Shown: positions 16,956 through 26,328 of the stretch, one piece after another | How positions within the stretch are numbered: the stretch's first letter is position 1 | Layout of the letters: every line of letters starts with the position of its first letter | Assembly: GCA_023263695.1 (NCBI GenBank) | Contig: JALQUZ010000001.1 | Span: 51,040-115,039 of the forward strand | Source of the DNA: Ilumatobacteraceae bacterium | GTDB taxonomy: Bacteria; Actinomycetota; Acidimicrobiia; Acidimicrobiales; Ilumatobacteraceae | Direction of reading: 5' to 3' | Length of the DNA stretch: 64,000 nt | The notes under the pieces: model-generated | What the model was told of the DNA's origin: nothing | Database searches by the model: none | Seen by the model: only the letters and a program-made list of their open reading frames with translations | Program-made: the position numbers and the translations under genes

Positions 16956-18248
16956 CTAGCGACCCAACACACGACGCAAATAGTCGTTTGTGAACACACC
17001 CTCGGGATCGAGTTGGTTCCGAACTTCAATAAAACGCTGATATTCAGGATACAGGCTGGAAATCTCATTCGAGTGGAGATTGTGGATCTTTCCCCAGTGC
17101 GGTCTGCCCTCATACTTGCGCAGAATTGTCTCTACTGCCGAGAAGTATTCAGCGTATTTCGAACCCTTGAACATGTGCACTGCAATGTACGCACTCCGTC
17201 TGCCAGTCGAAGTAGACAGTGGAATGTCATCACTTCCCGTGCAACGAACCTCTACGGGAAAACTGATCCGAAATCCACGATCTTCTACCATCTGCATGAC
17301 CTCTCGAAGTGCTGGCACGAGAGCGTCTAACGCGATTGAATATTCCATTTCATAAAACTTGACCAGACGTTTACTACTGAATATCCGGTGGCTGACATTG
17401 ACGTATTCCACTCGGCCAGACGACGGGATGATTGTTGCCAATTTTGGAATGAACTTGGGAAATCTTCGTCCAACCCGGCACAGCACTCCGAATGCGTAGT
17501 TTTCTAAAAACATCTTGTTGTACCACGTGGCGAATCTGCTCGGCGAATCAGCCGCGTCCAAGCTGACATTGTTTGCTTTAGTGAGCGCCCAATTGGTGTG
17601 CGGCACCCAATAGAACTCAAAAAAATCATTGTCGTTTATGAGTTGCGAATAGTTATCCAGTACGTGATCTATCCGCATCGGCTGCTCAACTGCACGAAGA
17701 TTGAATGCTGGAACTACTCGCAGAGTCACTTCGGTAATCACACCCAGTGATCCAAGCGACACTCGCCCACAATGAAAGACTTCTGAATTGTTCCGCGCGT
17801 CACAAACCAAAATCTCGCCCTCAGCTGTTACCAGACGAAATGCTGCGATTTGTGCGGCAAGTCCGGTTCTGTACAGACCAGTTCCATGTGTGGAAGTGGA
17901 AAGAGCGCCAGCAAGTGTCTGATAGGTAACATCACCGAGATTCGGCATCGATAATTGGTGTAACTCCAGCTGTGCGTTCAAATCACTGAGAACAATTCCC
18001 GCCTCAACGGTAATTAAGCCATTTGACACGTCAACATACGACACGTGATTCATACGCGAGAGATCGATCATCACTTCGTCGGGCACCGCAATTCCTGTGA
18101 AGCTATGTCCTGAACCGACGACTTTTACGCGCTGCTTGCTGCGAACCGCTCGCTTGATAACAGCGCAGACTTCGCTCTCTGATGCAGGTCTTTCAATAGT
18201 CGTTGGACGAGACTGTTGATTACCGGCCCAATTACTCCAAGTAGGCAT
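16956..18248 (-). CDS. D-arabinono-1,4-lactone oxidase/L-gulonolactone oxidase-type FAD oxidase
   Basis: A 430-residue VAO-type flavoprotein: the PP-loop GSGHSFTGI near residue 45, STSTHGTG near residue 115, and a C-terminal ALO domain ending with the conserved PHWGK. Family enzymes oxidise sugar lactones (gulono-, galactono-, arabinonolactone) or xylitol-type polyols with O2 or another acceptor. The start is placed at ATG 18248, only 13 nt downstream of a tRNA-Leu gene. No ribosome-binding site is present, but TACAGT lies 7 nt upstream. An upstream GTG at 18254 would add two residues. Confidence 0.85.
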   Translation of the reverse strand: MPTWSNWAGNQQSRPTTIERPASESEVCAVIKRAVRSKQRVKVVGSGHSFTGIAVPDEVMIDLSRMNHVSYVDVSNGLITVEAGIVLSDLNAQLELHQLSMPNLGDVTYQTLAGALSTSTHGTGLYRTGLAAQIAAFRLVTAEGEILVCDARNNSEVFHCGRVSLGSLGVITEVTLRVVPAFNLRAVEQPMRIDHVLDNYSQLINDNDFFEFYWVPHTNWALTKANNVSLDAADSPSRFATWYNKMFLENYAFGVLCRVGRRFPKFIPKLATIIPSSGRVEYVNVSHRIFSSKRLVKFYEMEYSIALDALVPALREVMQMVEDRGFRISFPVEVRCTGSDDIPLSTSTGRRSAYIAVHMFKGSKYAEYFSAVETILRKYEGRPHWGKIHNLHSNEISSLYPEYQRFIEVRNQLDPEGVFTNDYLRRVLGR

Positions 18249-18255
18249 AATCACT

Positions 18256-18261
18256 ACTGTA
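18256..18261 (-). promoter_or_regulatory. -10 element (TACAGT) abutting the tRNA-Leu 3' end
   Basis: Directly after the encoded CCA of tRNA-Leu(GAG), TACAGT is followed by 7 nt and the ATG of the lactone oxidase gene. A leaderless transcript could start here, its upstream promoter region lying inside the tRNA gene. Confidence 0.45.
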
Positions 18262-18348
18262 TGGTGTCGAAGAGGGGACTTGAACCCCTACGCCCTTTCG
18301 AGCGCCAGCCCCTCAAGCTGGTGCGTCTGCCAATTTCGCCACTCCGAC
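18262..18348 (-). tRNA. tRNA-Leu (anticodon GAG)
   Basis: The minus strand folds into a class-II tRNA of 87 nt including an encoded CCA. The acceptor pairs GTCGGAG with CTTCGAC (one G-U), the anticodon stem is CCAGC/GCTGG with loop TTGAGGG (anticodon GAG), and a long variable arm is followed by GGTTCAAGTCC in the T arm. It reads CUC/CUU leucine codons. It lies between secG and the lactone oxidase gene on the same strand. Confidence 0.96.
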
Positions 18349-18381
18349 GTGGTACTAAATTTTACCTGTGAACTCGCCTGC

Positions 18382-18618
18382 TTATGCGAGAAACATTCCC
18401 AAAGCAACAACGGTCAACACCCATACGAGCGCAAACACCGTTGTGATGCGATTGAGATTACGCTCTGCAGCTGCCGAACCCAATGCTGCTCCGCCACCAC
18501 CACCGAACATGTCGCTCAAACCGCCTCCGCGACCGCTATGGAGCAACACTCCCGAAACGAGCGCAATCAGCGACAAAACGTTGATGACAATGGTGACGAT
18601 GGTGATGAAATGACGCAC
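18382..18618 (-). CDS. secG: Preprotein translocase subunit SecG
   Basis: A 78-residue membrane protein with two hydrophobic helices (about residues 4-24 and 55-77) separated by a glycine-rich loop containing the typical LLHSGRGGGLSDMFGG. SecG assists the SecYE channel. In many actinobacteria secG directly follows tpiA; here a five-gene peptide-type importer separates them. The start is GTG at 18618, with TAGGAT 6 nt upstream and no SD. Confidence 0.95.
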   Translation of the reverse strand: MRHFITIVTIVINVLSLIALVSGVLLHSGRGGGLSDMFGGGGGAALGSAAAERNLNRITTVFALVWVLTVVALGMFLA

Positions 18619-18624
18619 GACTAA

Positions 18625-18630
18625 ATCCTA
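18625..18630 (-). promoter_or_regulatory. -10 element (TAGGAT), leaderless secG
   Basis: TAGGAT fits TANNNT and ends 6 nt before the GTG start of secG. This could restore independent secG expression after the importer genes separated it from tpiA. Confidence 0.5.
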
Positions 18631-18650
18631 CCGATTACTGGCTTCAACGA

Positions 18651-19634
18651 CTATTCCGGGAAATGGCAAGCGGATTTCTGTCCAGAAGCACGAACTTCCA
18701 ATTGAGGCTCTTCTACCGAGCACAACTCGGTCGCTTTCCAGCAGCGCGTGCGGAATCGACAGCCTGTTGGAGGGTTAACCGGCGAAGGAACATCGCCTTC
18801 GAGCATGATCCGGTGACGCGATCGCTCAACCTTCGGGTCTGGTAGTGGAACAGCAGATAAAAGAGCTTTGGTATACGGATGCGTTGGGTGCGTGTACACC
18901 GCCGTTTTATCTCCGATCTCCACAATCTTGCCTAGATACATCACTGCGACTTGATCTGCAATGTGGCGAACAACGGAAAGATCGTGGGCAATGAAGATAT
19001 ACGACATACCGAGACGCTTCTGTAAGTCCGCAAACAGGTTGACAACACCAGCTTGAATACTGACGTCAAGTGCCGATACCGGTTCGTCAAGCACGATCAG
19101 TTTCGGATCAAGTGCCAACGCGCGTGCAATACCAACTCGCTGACGTTGTCCGCCAGAAAACTCGTGCGGGAAACGTTGGGCATGGTCTGGGGCAAGACCA
19201 ACGAGATCAAGCAGTTCTTTTACCTTTGCATCGTGATCGCCGGCTATTCCCTGCACCGTCAAAGGCTCCGCGATTGAACTACCGACTGTCATTTTTGGGT
19301 CTAATGATGCAAAAGGATCTTGAAAAACAATTTGCATCTGACGGCGCACATTACGCAATTCTTCGAAACTGAGCTTCGTCAAATCTTGACCTTGGAAAAA
19401 TACCTCTCCAGAGGTTGGTTCGATCAATTGCAGAACTGAACGACCTACAGTTGTTTTTCCCGAACCCGATTCCCCTACGAGACCGATAGTTTGCCCAACC
19501 TTGACGTCAAACGAAACATCCGCAACTGCCTGAACAATGCGCTTGGTCTTACGAATGCCGCTACTCGCACGCAATTCAAAGTTCTTAACCAGATTGCGAA
19601 CACTCAGCAGTATTTCTGCAGATTCATTGCTCAT
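18651..19634 (-). CDS. dppF: Peptide-type ABC transporter ATP-binding protein (DppF/OppF)
   Basis: A 327-residue ABC ATPase with Walker [10 protein letters not shown] near residue 55, signature FSGGQRQR, Walker B LIVLDEP and the D-loop SALD. The C-terminal oligopeptide/dipeptide tail has spaced cysteines (GCRFRTRC). It is the second ATPase of a heterodimeric pair with DppD, whose stop it overlaps by 4 nt. It ends the importer operon; the stop lies 32 bp before secG. Confidence 0.93.
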   Translation of the reverse strand: MSNESAEILLSVRNLVKNFELRASSGIRKTKRIVQAVADVSFDVKVGQTIGLVGESGSGKTTVGRSVLQLIEPTSGEVFFQGQDLTKLSFEELRNVRRQMQIVFQDPFASLDPKMTVGSSIAEPLTVQGIAGDHDAKVKELLDLVGLAPDHAQRFPHEFSGGQRQRVGIARALALDPKLIVLDEPVSALDVSIQAGVVNLFADLQKRLGMSYIFIAHDLSVVRHIADQVAVMYLGKIVEIGDKTAVYTHPTHPYTKALLSAVPLPDPKVERSRHRIMLEGDVPSPVNPPTGCRFRTRCWKATELCSVEEPQLEVRASGQKSACHFPE

Positions 19635-20608
19635 GATTGCCCTCCAATTCGCAAATCATCAGCACGTAAGCACGACGTAAGTAGATCGCCAAACGGTCGA
19701 AGCGAAGGAATTTCGGCGGTGCACACTTCAGTTGCATGTTGACAACGTGGAGCGAAACCGCAGCCCGGTGGCGGAGCAAGCATGTTCGGTGGAAATCCGG
19801 CAATCGGCTGCAATCGGTCCATACCTTCATGAGGAAGAGACGACAGCAGCCCACGCGTATACGGATGACTTGGATGATCGAACAACGCCTGGACGGTGCC
19901 ACTTTCAACATTTCGGCCTGCGTACATCACGTTCACACTGTCGGCCACACGCGCAATGACCCCTAGATCGTGAGTGATCAGCACTACCGCCGTGCCAAAC
20001 TTCTGTTGAATCCTTTGTATAACTTCAAGAATCTGAGCCTGCACCGTTACGTCCAATGCGGTTGTCGGCTCGTCAGCAATTAGTACCTTTGGGTTATTCG
20101 CAATGGCCATCGCAATGACAACACGCTGTCTCATACCCCCAGAAAACTCGTGTGGATATTGGCGAGCACGCTCGTCGGGCTGAGGAATACCTACGATCTC
20201 TAGCAATTCAACGGCACGCTTTTCAGCGTCATGCGTGTTCATGTCCTGGTGGGACTGAATCATTTCGACAATTTGATCCCCAACGCGATGCACAGGGTTC
20301 AATGCTGAAAGTGGATCTTGAAATACCATTGCAAGCGAACGTCCACGAATTGATCGGATGGCCTTAGATTTCGCTCCGATGAGCTCTTCGCCATCAAGCT
20401 TTACACTGCCTGTGATTGTCGCGCTCTTTGGCAAAAGCCCCATTGCAGCGAGGAATGACACAGATTTTCCGGAACCAGACTCTCCCACCACACCAAGAAT
20501 TTCGCCAGGCGCTACATCTACGTCAACTCCGCGTACAGCACGCAACTCCCCCATTTGTGTGCTGAACGTGACACGCAAGTCTCGAATTTGCAGAATTGAT
20601 TCAGTCAT
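19631..20608 (-). CDS. dppD: Peptide-type ABC transporter ATP-binding protein (DppD/OppD)
   Basis: A 325-residue ABC ATPase: Walker A GESGSGKS near residue 42, signature FSGGMRQR, Walker B VLIADEP with TTALD, and a C-terminal oligopeptide-transport tail with cysteines (PGCGFAPRC). ATG 20608 shares a base with the dppC stop (TGATG), so I prefer it to the GTG one codon upstream. It powers uptake together with DppF. Confidence 0.93.
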   Translation of the reverse strand: MTESILQIRDLRVTFSTQMGELRAVRGVDVDVAPGEILGVVGESGSGKSVSFLAAMGLLPKSATITGSVKLDGEELIGAKSKAIRSIRGRSLAMVFQDPLSALNPVHRVGDQIVEMIQSHQDMNTHDAEKRAVELLEIVGIPQPDERARQYPHEFSGGMRQRVVIAMAIANNPKVLIADEPTTALDVTVQAQILEVIQRIQQKFGTAVVLITHDLGVIARVADSVNVMYAGRNVESGTVQALFDHPSHPYTRGLLSSLPHEGMDRLQPIAGFPPNMLAPPPGCGFAPRCQHATEVCTAEIPSLRPFGDLLTSCLRADDLRIGGQS

Positions 20609-21528
20609 CACTTACTCGCATCCATTCGAGGATCAGTAGCATCGCGCAATGCGTCTCCAATGAAGTTGATGCACAAAGAAATAATCACGAGTACGAGACA
20701 CGGGAATAGTGCTATCCACCAAAAACCGGTTTGCACTGCCCCTTTTGCTTGACCGACAAGCAGTCCTAGCGATGTTGCACCAGCCCCGGGCTGAGGTCCG
20801 TATCCGAAGAATGACAACGTGGCCTCACCAGAAATTGCACCTACGACCGAAAATGTCAAAGCGACCATGATCGGTCCAATGGAGTTTGGTAGCAGGTGGT
20901 GCTTGATGATGTAATTCCGAGATGCGCCTGATGCACGGGCTGCCTCAATAAATTCTCGTTCTTTAAGTGCGAGCACCTGACCACGGACAATTCGAGCAAC
21001 ACCCATCCAACCAAAGAACGACAGCAGGAAAATGATGAATCGCAACGAGCTCACATCACCGATGATGTATGTAAGCCATTTGATCGACCCAAACATGTTT
21101 CGAACCACCAATAGAGCAACCAGAAATGGGAAGGCTAGAAAAAGATCGGTAACTCGCATGATGACATCGTCAAATCGACCGCCGCGGAACCCCGCAACGG
21201 CACCAACAACGCAACCGACGAACACCGATATGAATGCACTAAATAATCCAATAAGCAACGACACCCGAGTTCCGTAAATCAATCGGCTGTATAAATCACG
21301 ACCAATATCATCGGTTCCTAACCAGGCCAATTTGGATGGCGCAAGATACGAATTCGGTGGTGCTTTAACGGCTTCGTTTACTCCGTATCGCGAAGTGAAT
21401 GGTGAAAGCACGACTGCAAGCACCAGAAGAAACAGCACTCCCGAGCAAACAAGTGCTGCCTTATGACCAGCAAATCGCTTCCACGCCATTTTGCGAGGGC
21501 TCATTGAAACTAACGCTGAATCAGTCAA
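20608..21528 (-). CDS. dppC: Peptide-type ABC transporter permease (DppC/OppC)
   Basis: A roughly 306-residue inner-membrane permease with six predicted helices and the EAA-loop region (EFIEAARASGAS) that contacts the ATPases; the N-terminal OppC helix precedes the BPD domain. I choose TTG 21528 as start because AAGGA lies 7 nt before it and it overlaps the dppB stop by 8 nt. ATG 21555 has no SD and would overlap dppB by 35 nt; ATG 21504 is the other candidate. Confidence 0.9.
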   Translation of the reverse strand: MTDSALVSMSPRKMAWKRFAGHKAALVCSGVLFLLVLAVVLSPFTSRYGVNEAVKAPPNSYLAPSKLAWLGTDDIGRDLYSRLIYGTRVSLLIGLFSAFISVFVGCVVGAVAGFRGGRFDDVIMRVTDLFLAFPFLVALLVVRNMFGSIKWLTYIIGDVSSLRFIIFLLSFFGWMGVARIVRGQVLALKEREFIEAARASGASRNYIIKHHLLPNSIGPIMVALTFSVVGAISGEATLSFFGYGPQPGAGATSLGLLVGQAKGAVQTGFWWIALFPCLVLVIISLCINFIGDALRDATDPRMDASK

Positions 21529-22495
21529 GACGAATCCTTGGATCCAGGATTGCATACGAGATATCTGCGATCAGGTTAAACAACAGAACCGATGCAACAA
21601 TGATGACCATCAATGGCATCAGTAACGGAAAATCACCATTGCCAAATGCACTGAGAAAGTACTTTCCGGTGCCTGGGTAATCGAAGATGTTTTCCGTAAT
21701 GATGAGGCCTCCAACAATTGCACCAATGTCTAATGCTGCAATGGTGATTACAGGAATTAACGCATTGCGTACTCCGTGCCTCATCAAAATGCGGAATTCA
21801 CTTAAACCTTTCGATCGTGCAGTTCGCATGTAATCAGAATTGAGCACGTCGAGCAATGACGACCGCATGTAGCGGCTGTAAACGGCAATGACTTGAATAG
21901 CCACTACCACCGTTGGCAACGCCATGTGTTTAATCATCAATAAAAGGTCAAAGCCTTCTTGTCCAGGTGGATATACGCCAGATGTAGGAAACAAAGTGTT
22001 TCCAAACCACTTACTCCAATAAACAGCAAAAACAAGCTGAAGGAGGATTGACGAAATGTACGGTGGAATCGAAATTCCCACGAATGCAACGGTGTTAACC
22101 GCAACATCTCGCTTGCCACCAGGACGCAATGCAGCGAAAATTCCAATCGTCAAACCAATAGCCACTCCAACAGTGGTCGCAGCTATACCCAATCGGGCGC
22201 TGTTCGCCATTGCATCTTTCAGTTCGGGCCAAACCTCGCGGCTTCCCTTAATACTTCGCGGCCAATGAAAGGTCACGAAATTTTTCAACCAACTGAAATA
22301 TCCAACGACGAAATTTGAACCTAAGCCGTTTACCGACTTGTATTGTGCAATTTTTGAGCGTGTAGCTCGCGGATTGGAACGCATGTAACTCGCCAGAGGG
22401 TCGGTTCCCATTCTCAAAGCGATGTACACCAAAAAGGTCACCAACAAGAGAGTTGGTATTGCCCATGCAGAACGACGGAGTGCAAAGCGAAACAT
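21521..22495 (-). CDS. dppB: Peptide-type ABC transporter permease (DppB/OppB)
   Basis: A 324-residue permease with about six membrane helices, an N-terminal RRSAWAIPTLLLVTFLVY helix typical of DppB, and the EAA-like motif YMRTARSKGLSE. The start at ATG 22495 has a strong SD (GGGAGGG about 6 nt upstream); the longer frame to 22591 would run through the intergenic hairpin. It pairs with DppC in the membrane. Confidence 0.92.
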   Translation of the reverse strand: MFRFALRRSAWAIPTLLLVTFLVYIALRMGTDPLASYMRSNPRATRSKIAQYKSVNGLGSNFVVGYFSWLKNFVTFHWPRSIKGSREVWPELKDAMANSARLGIAATTVGVAIGLTIGIFAALRPGGKRDVAVNTVAFVGISIPPYISSILLQLVFAVYWSKWFGNTLFPTSGVYPPGQEGFDLLLMIKHMALPTVVVAIQVIAVYSRYMRSSLLDVLNSDYMRTARSKGLSEFRILMRHGVRNALIPVITIAALDIGAIVGGLIITENIFDYPGTGKYFLSAFGNGDFPLLMPLMVIIVASVLLFNLIADISYAILDPRIRLD

Positions 22496-22552
22496 GGTTG
22501 CCCTCCCTCTCGTCCTGTGACTGTTGAGATCTACTTCTACTTCATTATGCAG

Positions 22553-22594
22553 ACGGTGCGCGACCCGAACCAAATGGAACGAGTCGCGCACCGT
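22553..22594 (-). promoter_or_regulatory. Intercistronic stem-loop between dppA and dppB
   Basis: Perfect 12-bp arms (22553-22564 and 22583-22594, core GGTGCGCGAC/GTCGCGCACC) enclose an 18-nt loop. It begins 25 nt past the dppA stop, with no U-tract after it. Such GC-rich hairpins after binding-protein genes usually protect the upstream message or partly end transcription, so that binding protein exceeds permease. That role is inferred. Confidence 0.6.
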
Positions 22595-22618
22595 ACATGC
22601 GTACTAGTGACTAATTGA

Positions 22619-24325
22619 CTAGAGAACCGTTACTACTGGTTCGCCGGTCAACAAGTTGGAAACGACGTACTTACCATCGTTGGTCGTGGTGAATGCACCT
22701 GGGCTGACAGGGAATGCTGTCGTCCATACCATCCACGAAGAGTTTGCACACTCCGTGATTGGGTTGAGGCACTCTGGCCACTGCTCGGCTCCGATAACGA
22801 TCTTGCCGTCACCGTCGACGTCGGTCCACTGGTGGAAGTTATTGAACGCCTGGTAGTTGTTCAACTCTCCATCAACGGGTCCACCAACTTTGTCTGTGCG
22901 CCAGAAACCCGACTTAGGGAACTGGAACAATGGCAAGAGGACGTGGTCCGCAGCCATCAAACGAAGTGCAGCTTTGATGTCGTCGGCACGCTTTACGGTG
23001 TCAACTTCAACGTCTGCGTTGTGAAGCAAGTCCGAAGCCTCTTTGTTGCACCAACCCTGTGTGTTCTGTCCTACGTTGTTATTAGCATCGGTTGGGATCT
23101 GGTCACACACAAATGACGAGGTGAGGTACGCAGGATCCGGTGGAGCCGTGCTGATGTACATCGCCATGTCGTAGTCGAGTGCTGGCAAACGCTTCTGGAA
23201 GTAACAAGCTGCGTCGCAGTTGTCAGCCTTTACGTTGAATCCTGCTGCTTGCAGCAATGGAATCAGGTAAGCCTGGGTGCTTTCGCGGCGGGTATTACCC
23301 GTGTTTACTACCCAACGAATTTCTGGCGCAACGCCGTCTTTTGCCCAGAAACCAGCGTCATTCTTTTTCCAGCCTGCATCTTCCATGATCTTTGCAGCGC
23401 CTTCAGCGTCATAGCTACCTGCAAATTCATCTCCTACACAGTAATCACCAGGGGTGATTGGACCACACTGCAACAACTTTCCAGTTGGAGCGATTGGAGT
23501 GTAAATCTGTGCAAACAATGCATCGCGGTCAATTGACTTTGAGAATGCTTCACGGAAATTATCGTCTGCAAAAGGTCCGCACTTCTGGTTGAAGTAGAAC
23601 GCTTCAAAGTCACCACCAAATTGAACCGATGAAGCAATGTTGTCTTGCTTAACTGCTTCTTCGATTCCCTGGTAGTACTGCGGATAAATGAAGTCAACAT
23701 CGCCAGCCTTGATTGACGCAATTTCTGTGTCACTGTCGGCCTTTGGAACCATGACAACCTTCGGTGCCACAGCCTTGTCGGTGCCCCAGTACTTGTCGTT
23801 TGGAACATAGACGATCTGGTCCTTGCTCCAAGATTGCATTTTGTATGGACGTGCCGAGTATGGAATGAAATCTGCGAAGTCACCTGAAACGTCAGCAGTA
23901 TTTTTCACTGATGCAGCTTTGATGAGCCCAGAGAACAAGCCCTTGTACGGTGCGTAGACAGACTTCAACGTGACAACAACCTGCTTGTCACTTGTTCCTG
24001 CTTCTACAGATGTCACTTGGTCATAACCAGTTGTTGACAATGAACCAGGTGTGTTCAACGAAGCATCCCAAGTTGCCTTGAAGTCTGCAACGGTGATTGG
24101 TGATCCATCTTCCCACACTGCTTCTGGAGCAATGTCGTAAGTAATGGTCATGCCTTTACTGGCTGATGCTGGTGGTGTGTAGTCGTAGGCGCGTGTTGCA
24201 CAAGCATCAAGGCTTGTGAACGCTGCACCTTCGTTGCTGGATGAACTGCCACCGCAAGCTGCCACTACCAGTGACAACGCTGCGAAGCCAGCAACAACTC
24301 CAGCGAGTTTGTTGGTTTTCTTCAC
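22619..24325 (-). CDS. dppA: Peptide-type ABC transporter substrate-binding lipoprotein (family 5)
   Basis: A 568-residue exported solute-binding protein of the DppA/OppA family. The N-terminus is a lipoprotein signal (MKKTNKL, hydrophobic core, lipobox VVAAC, then a Ser/Gly/Asn linker). The mature part has the family pattern EDGSPITVADFKATWDAS and FREAFSKSIDRDALF. It captures a peptide or other ligand outside the membrane for DppBC-DF. The start is GTG 24325 with GGGAGG 7 nt upstream. Ligand identity is open; nickel, opines and glutathione are also carried by this family. Confidence 0.92.
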   Translation of the reverse strand: MKKTNKLAGVVAGFAALSLVVAACGGSSSSNEGAAFTSLDACATRAYDYTPPASASKGMTITYDIAPEAVWEDGSPITVADFKATWDASLNTPGSLSTTGYDQVTSVEAGTSDKQVVVTLKSVYAPYKGLFSGLIKAASVKNTADVSGDFADFIPYSARPYKMQSWSKDQIVYVPNDKYWGTDKAVAPKVVMVPKADSDTEIASIKAGDVDFIYPQYYQGIEEAVKQDNIASSVQFGGDFEAFYFNQKCGPFADDNFREAFSKSIDRDALFAQIYTPIAPTGKLLQCGPITPGDYCVGDEFAGSYDAEGAAKIMEDAGWKKNDAGFWAKDGVAPEIRWVVNTGNTRRESTQAYLIPLLQAAGFNVKADNCDAACYFQKRLPALDYDMAMYISTAPPDPAYLTSSFVCDQIPTDANNNVGQNTQGWCNKEASDLLHNADVEVDTVKRADDIKAALRLMAADHVLLPLFQFPKSGFWRTDKVGGPVDGELNNYQAFNNFHQWTDVDGDGKIVIGAEQWPECLNPITECANSSWMVWTTAFPVSPGAFTTTNDGKYVVSNLLTGEPVVTVL

Positions 24326-24367
24326 TCTCGACCTCCCCGTCGATTAGGTGGGTGTTACCCCAATTGG

Positions 24368-24388
24368 GTCGGGACAAGGTGCCCCGAC
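24368..24388 (-). terminator. Weak stem-loop after tpiA
   Basis: GTCGGG and CCCGAC arms around a 9-nt loop lie in the 100-bp gap between the tpiA stop and dppA. No U-run follows on the minus strand, so it is at best a weak or Rho-assisted terminator separating the glycolytic genes from the importer. Confidence 0.3.
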
Positions 24389-24425
24389 ATGTGCGTCAAA
24401 GGCTACTAGCGCTACAGGTATGGCG

Positions 24426-25214
24426 CTATCGAGATCGGTATTGTACGATCCGAGCAAACTCAGACGGGTCAAGGGATGCCCCGCCCACCAAGGCCCCATC
24501 AATATCTGGCTGTGCCATGATTTCGGCAATATTGGCCGCCTTTACGCTTCCTCCGTATTGCAGCCGAACGGCACTGGCAGCCTTTTCACCCACAACCTCT
24601 TGCACCTGGGCACGAATTGCCCCAATGACTGCTTGGGCATCGCCCGCGGAGGCAGTTCTGCCGGTGCCAATTGCCCAAATCGGTTCATAAGCAATCACCA
24701 TATTGCACACCTGATCGACCGTGCGACCCACAAGAGCAGCGCGTACTTGACCCATCACCTTTTCGGTGGTCTTACCTGCTTCACGCTCATCAAGAGTTTC
24801 TCCAACGCACACGATTGGATACATGTTCAATTTCTGCACGGTGGTGATTTTCTTTGAAACGTCTGCGTCAGTCTCTCCGAATATCTCGCGACGTTCGCTG
24901 TGTCCGACAATGACGTACTGCACTCCGAGCTTGGCTAAAAATGCTGCAGCAACTTCACCCGTGAATGCACCCTTCTCTTCCCAATGGCAATTTTGAGCTC
25001 CAAGGTGAATGCGCAATTCATCGGCATCAATCAGTGTCTGAACGCTTCGTATGTCGGTAAAAGGCGGATGTACCGAAACATCAACCGCACTGAAATCATC
25101 TTTGGTGAGCAGGTACGCAAGTTTTTGCAGACTCTGAATTGCTTCAAAGTGATTATTGTGCATTTTCCAGTTTCCGCTGATCAGCGGTTTGCGATAAACG
25201 GTGCTATCTGGCAT
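24426..25214 (-). CDS. tpiA: Triosephosphate isomerase
   Basis: A 262-residue TIM barrel that interconverts dihydroxyacetone phosphate and glyceraldehyde 3-phosphate. The catalytic residues are visible: Lys17 in GNWKM, His in VGHSERR (about 102) and Glu in AYEPIWAIGTG (about 170), plus the phosphate loop YGGSV. ATG 25214 has GAGGAG 6 nt upstream and overlaps the pgk stop by 11 nt; it is preferred to ATG 25238. Confidence 0.96.
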   Translation of the reverse strand: MPDSTVYRKPLISGNWKMHNNHFEAIQSLQKLAYLLTKDDFSAVDVSVHPPFTDIRSVQTLIDADELRIHLGAQNCHWEEKGAFTGEVAAAFLAKLGVQYVIVGHSERREIFGETDADVSKKITTVQKLNMYPIVCVGETLDEREAGKTTEKVMGQVRAALVGRTVDQVCNMVIAYEPIWAIGTGRTASAGDAQAVIGAIRAQVQEVVGEKAASAVRLQYGGSVKAANIAEIMAQPDIDGALVGGASLDPSEFARIVQYRSR

Positions 25215-26319
25215 TCGGTGCTCCTCGCAATGCGGCAAGACCAGGAAGGTCGCCGAGTTCTAAAAATTCAAGTGAAGCACCGCCACCAGTCGAAACGTGG
25301 TCTACTTCATCTTCCAGTTTGAACTGCGCGAGCGCAGCCGCGGAGTCTCCTCCACCTACAACAGTGAATGCTTTGGTGTCTGCAACGGCTTGAGCAACTG
25401 TCTTTGTTCCCGATGCAAAACGCGGATCTTCGAACATCCCCATTGGACCATTCCAAAAAACCGATCGAGCATCCATGATGATGTCGGTAAATGCAGCGGC
25501 AGTTCCCGGACCGATGTCTAAACCTTTTGCTCCATCGGGCAATCGAATACCAAACGTTTGATATACGCCTTGCGCATCGAGACCAATGATGTCTTCTGGA
25601 AGATGAATGGGAACTGGCCCAGCGAGAAGTTTCTTACAAGTTTCAATCTGGTCGCGCTCACAAATGGAATCTCCAACCGGATAACCCTGAGCAGCGAGGA
25701 AAGTAAAGCACATTCCTCCGCCAATGATGAAGGCATCAACGCGCTCTTGCAATGCTTCAATCACTCCGATTTTGTCACTGACCTTTGCGCCACCGAGCAC
25801 CGCAACAAACGGACGCTTTGGTTTCTCGCGTAAATCACCCAACACGTCTACTTCGCGTTGTAGTAATCGCCCAGCAGCCGAAGGCAATGTCTGAGATGGA
25901 CCGACAATCGACGCATGTGATCGATGTGCTGCTCCGAAAGCGTCATCGACGTACATATCAATGCCCTCGATGAGATGTTTAACAAATGCTGGGTCATTGC
26001 CCTCTTCGCCTGGATTAAACCTCAGATTCTCAAGCAGTTCTACACCAGGCGCCAGTTCGGCAAGTCGTGCGCGTACGGGAGCCATCGAATACTTCACATT
26101 CGGTGACCCCTTTGGCCGACCTAAGTGACTTGCACATACAACGTGTGCACCGCGACCCGTCAGGTATTCAATCGTTGGCAACGCCGCGCGAATACGAAAA
26201 TCGTCGGCAATGGTTCGATTGTCATCGGGTCCCTCCATCGGAACATTGAAGTCTGTACGAACCAGCACGCGCTTGCCCGAGACGTCGCCAAGGTCTTCTA
26301 ACGATGGAACGCGAGACAT
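25204..26319 (-). CDS. pgk: Phosphoglycerate kinase
   Basis: A 371-residue enzyme transferring phosphate between 1,3-bisphosphoglycerate and ADP. N-domain substrate motifs VRTDFNVPM (about residue 20) and SHLGRPKG, the hinge VLGGAKVSDK (about 175), and the C-terminal nucleotide loop VGGGDSAAAL are present. It is slightly shorter than the usual 390-400 residues but has no gap in the core. It follows gapA by 9 bp and overlaps tpiA. Confidence 0.96.
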   Translation of the reverse strand: MSRVPSLEDLGDVSGKRVLVRTDFNVPMEGPDDNRTIADDFRIRAALPTIEYLTGRGAHVVCASHLGRPKGSPNVKYSMAPVRARLAELAPGVELLENLRFNPGEEGNDPAFVKHLIEGIDMYVDDAFGAAHRSHASIVGPSQTLPSAAGRLLQREVDVLGDLREKPKRPFVAVLGGAKVSDKIGVIEALQERVDAFIIGGGMCFTFLAAQGYPVGDSICERDQIETCKKLLAGPVPIHLPEDIIGLDAQGVYQTFGIRLPDGAKGLDIGPGTAAAFTDIIMDARSVFWNGPMGMFEDPRFASGTKTVAQAVADTKAFTVVGGGDSAAALAQFKLEDEVDHVSTGGGASLEFLELGDLPGLAALRGAPNAR

Positions 26320-26328
26320 GAAATGCGG

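Noticed and set aside
18280-18624. Plus-strand ORF over tRNA-Leu and secG
   Set aside because: It covers a clear tRNA and the two-helix SecG on the other strand.
24361-24390. Riboswitch or binding-protein operator between tpiA and dppA
   Set aside because: Only a short CAATTG-centred near-palindrome and a 6-bp stem are visible, not enough to support either.
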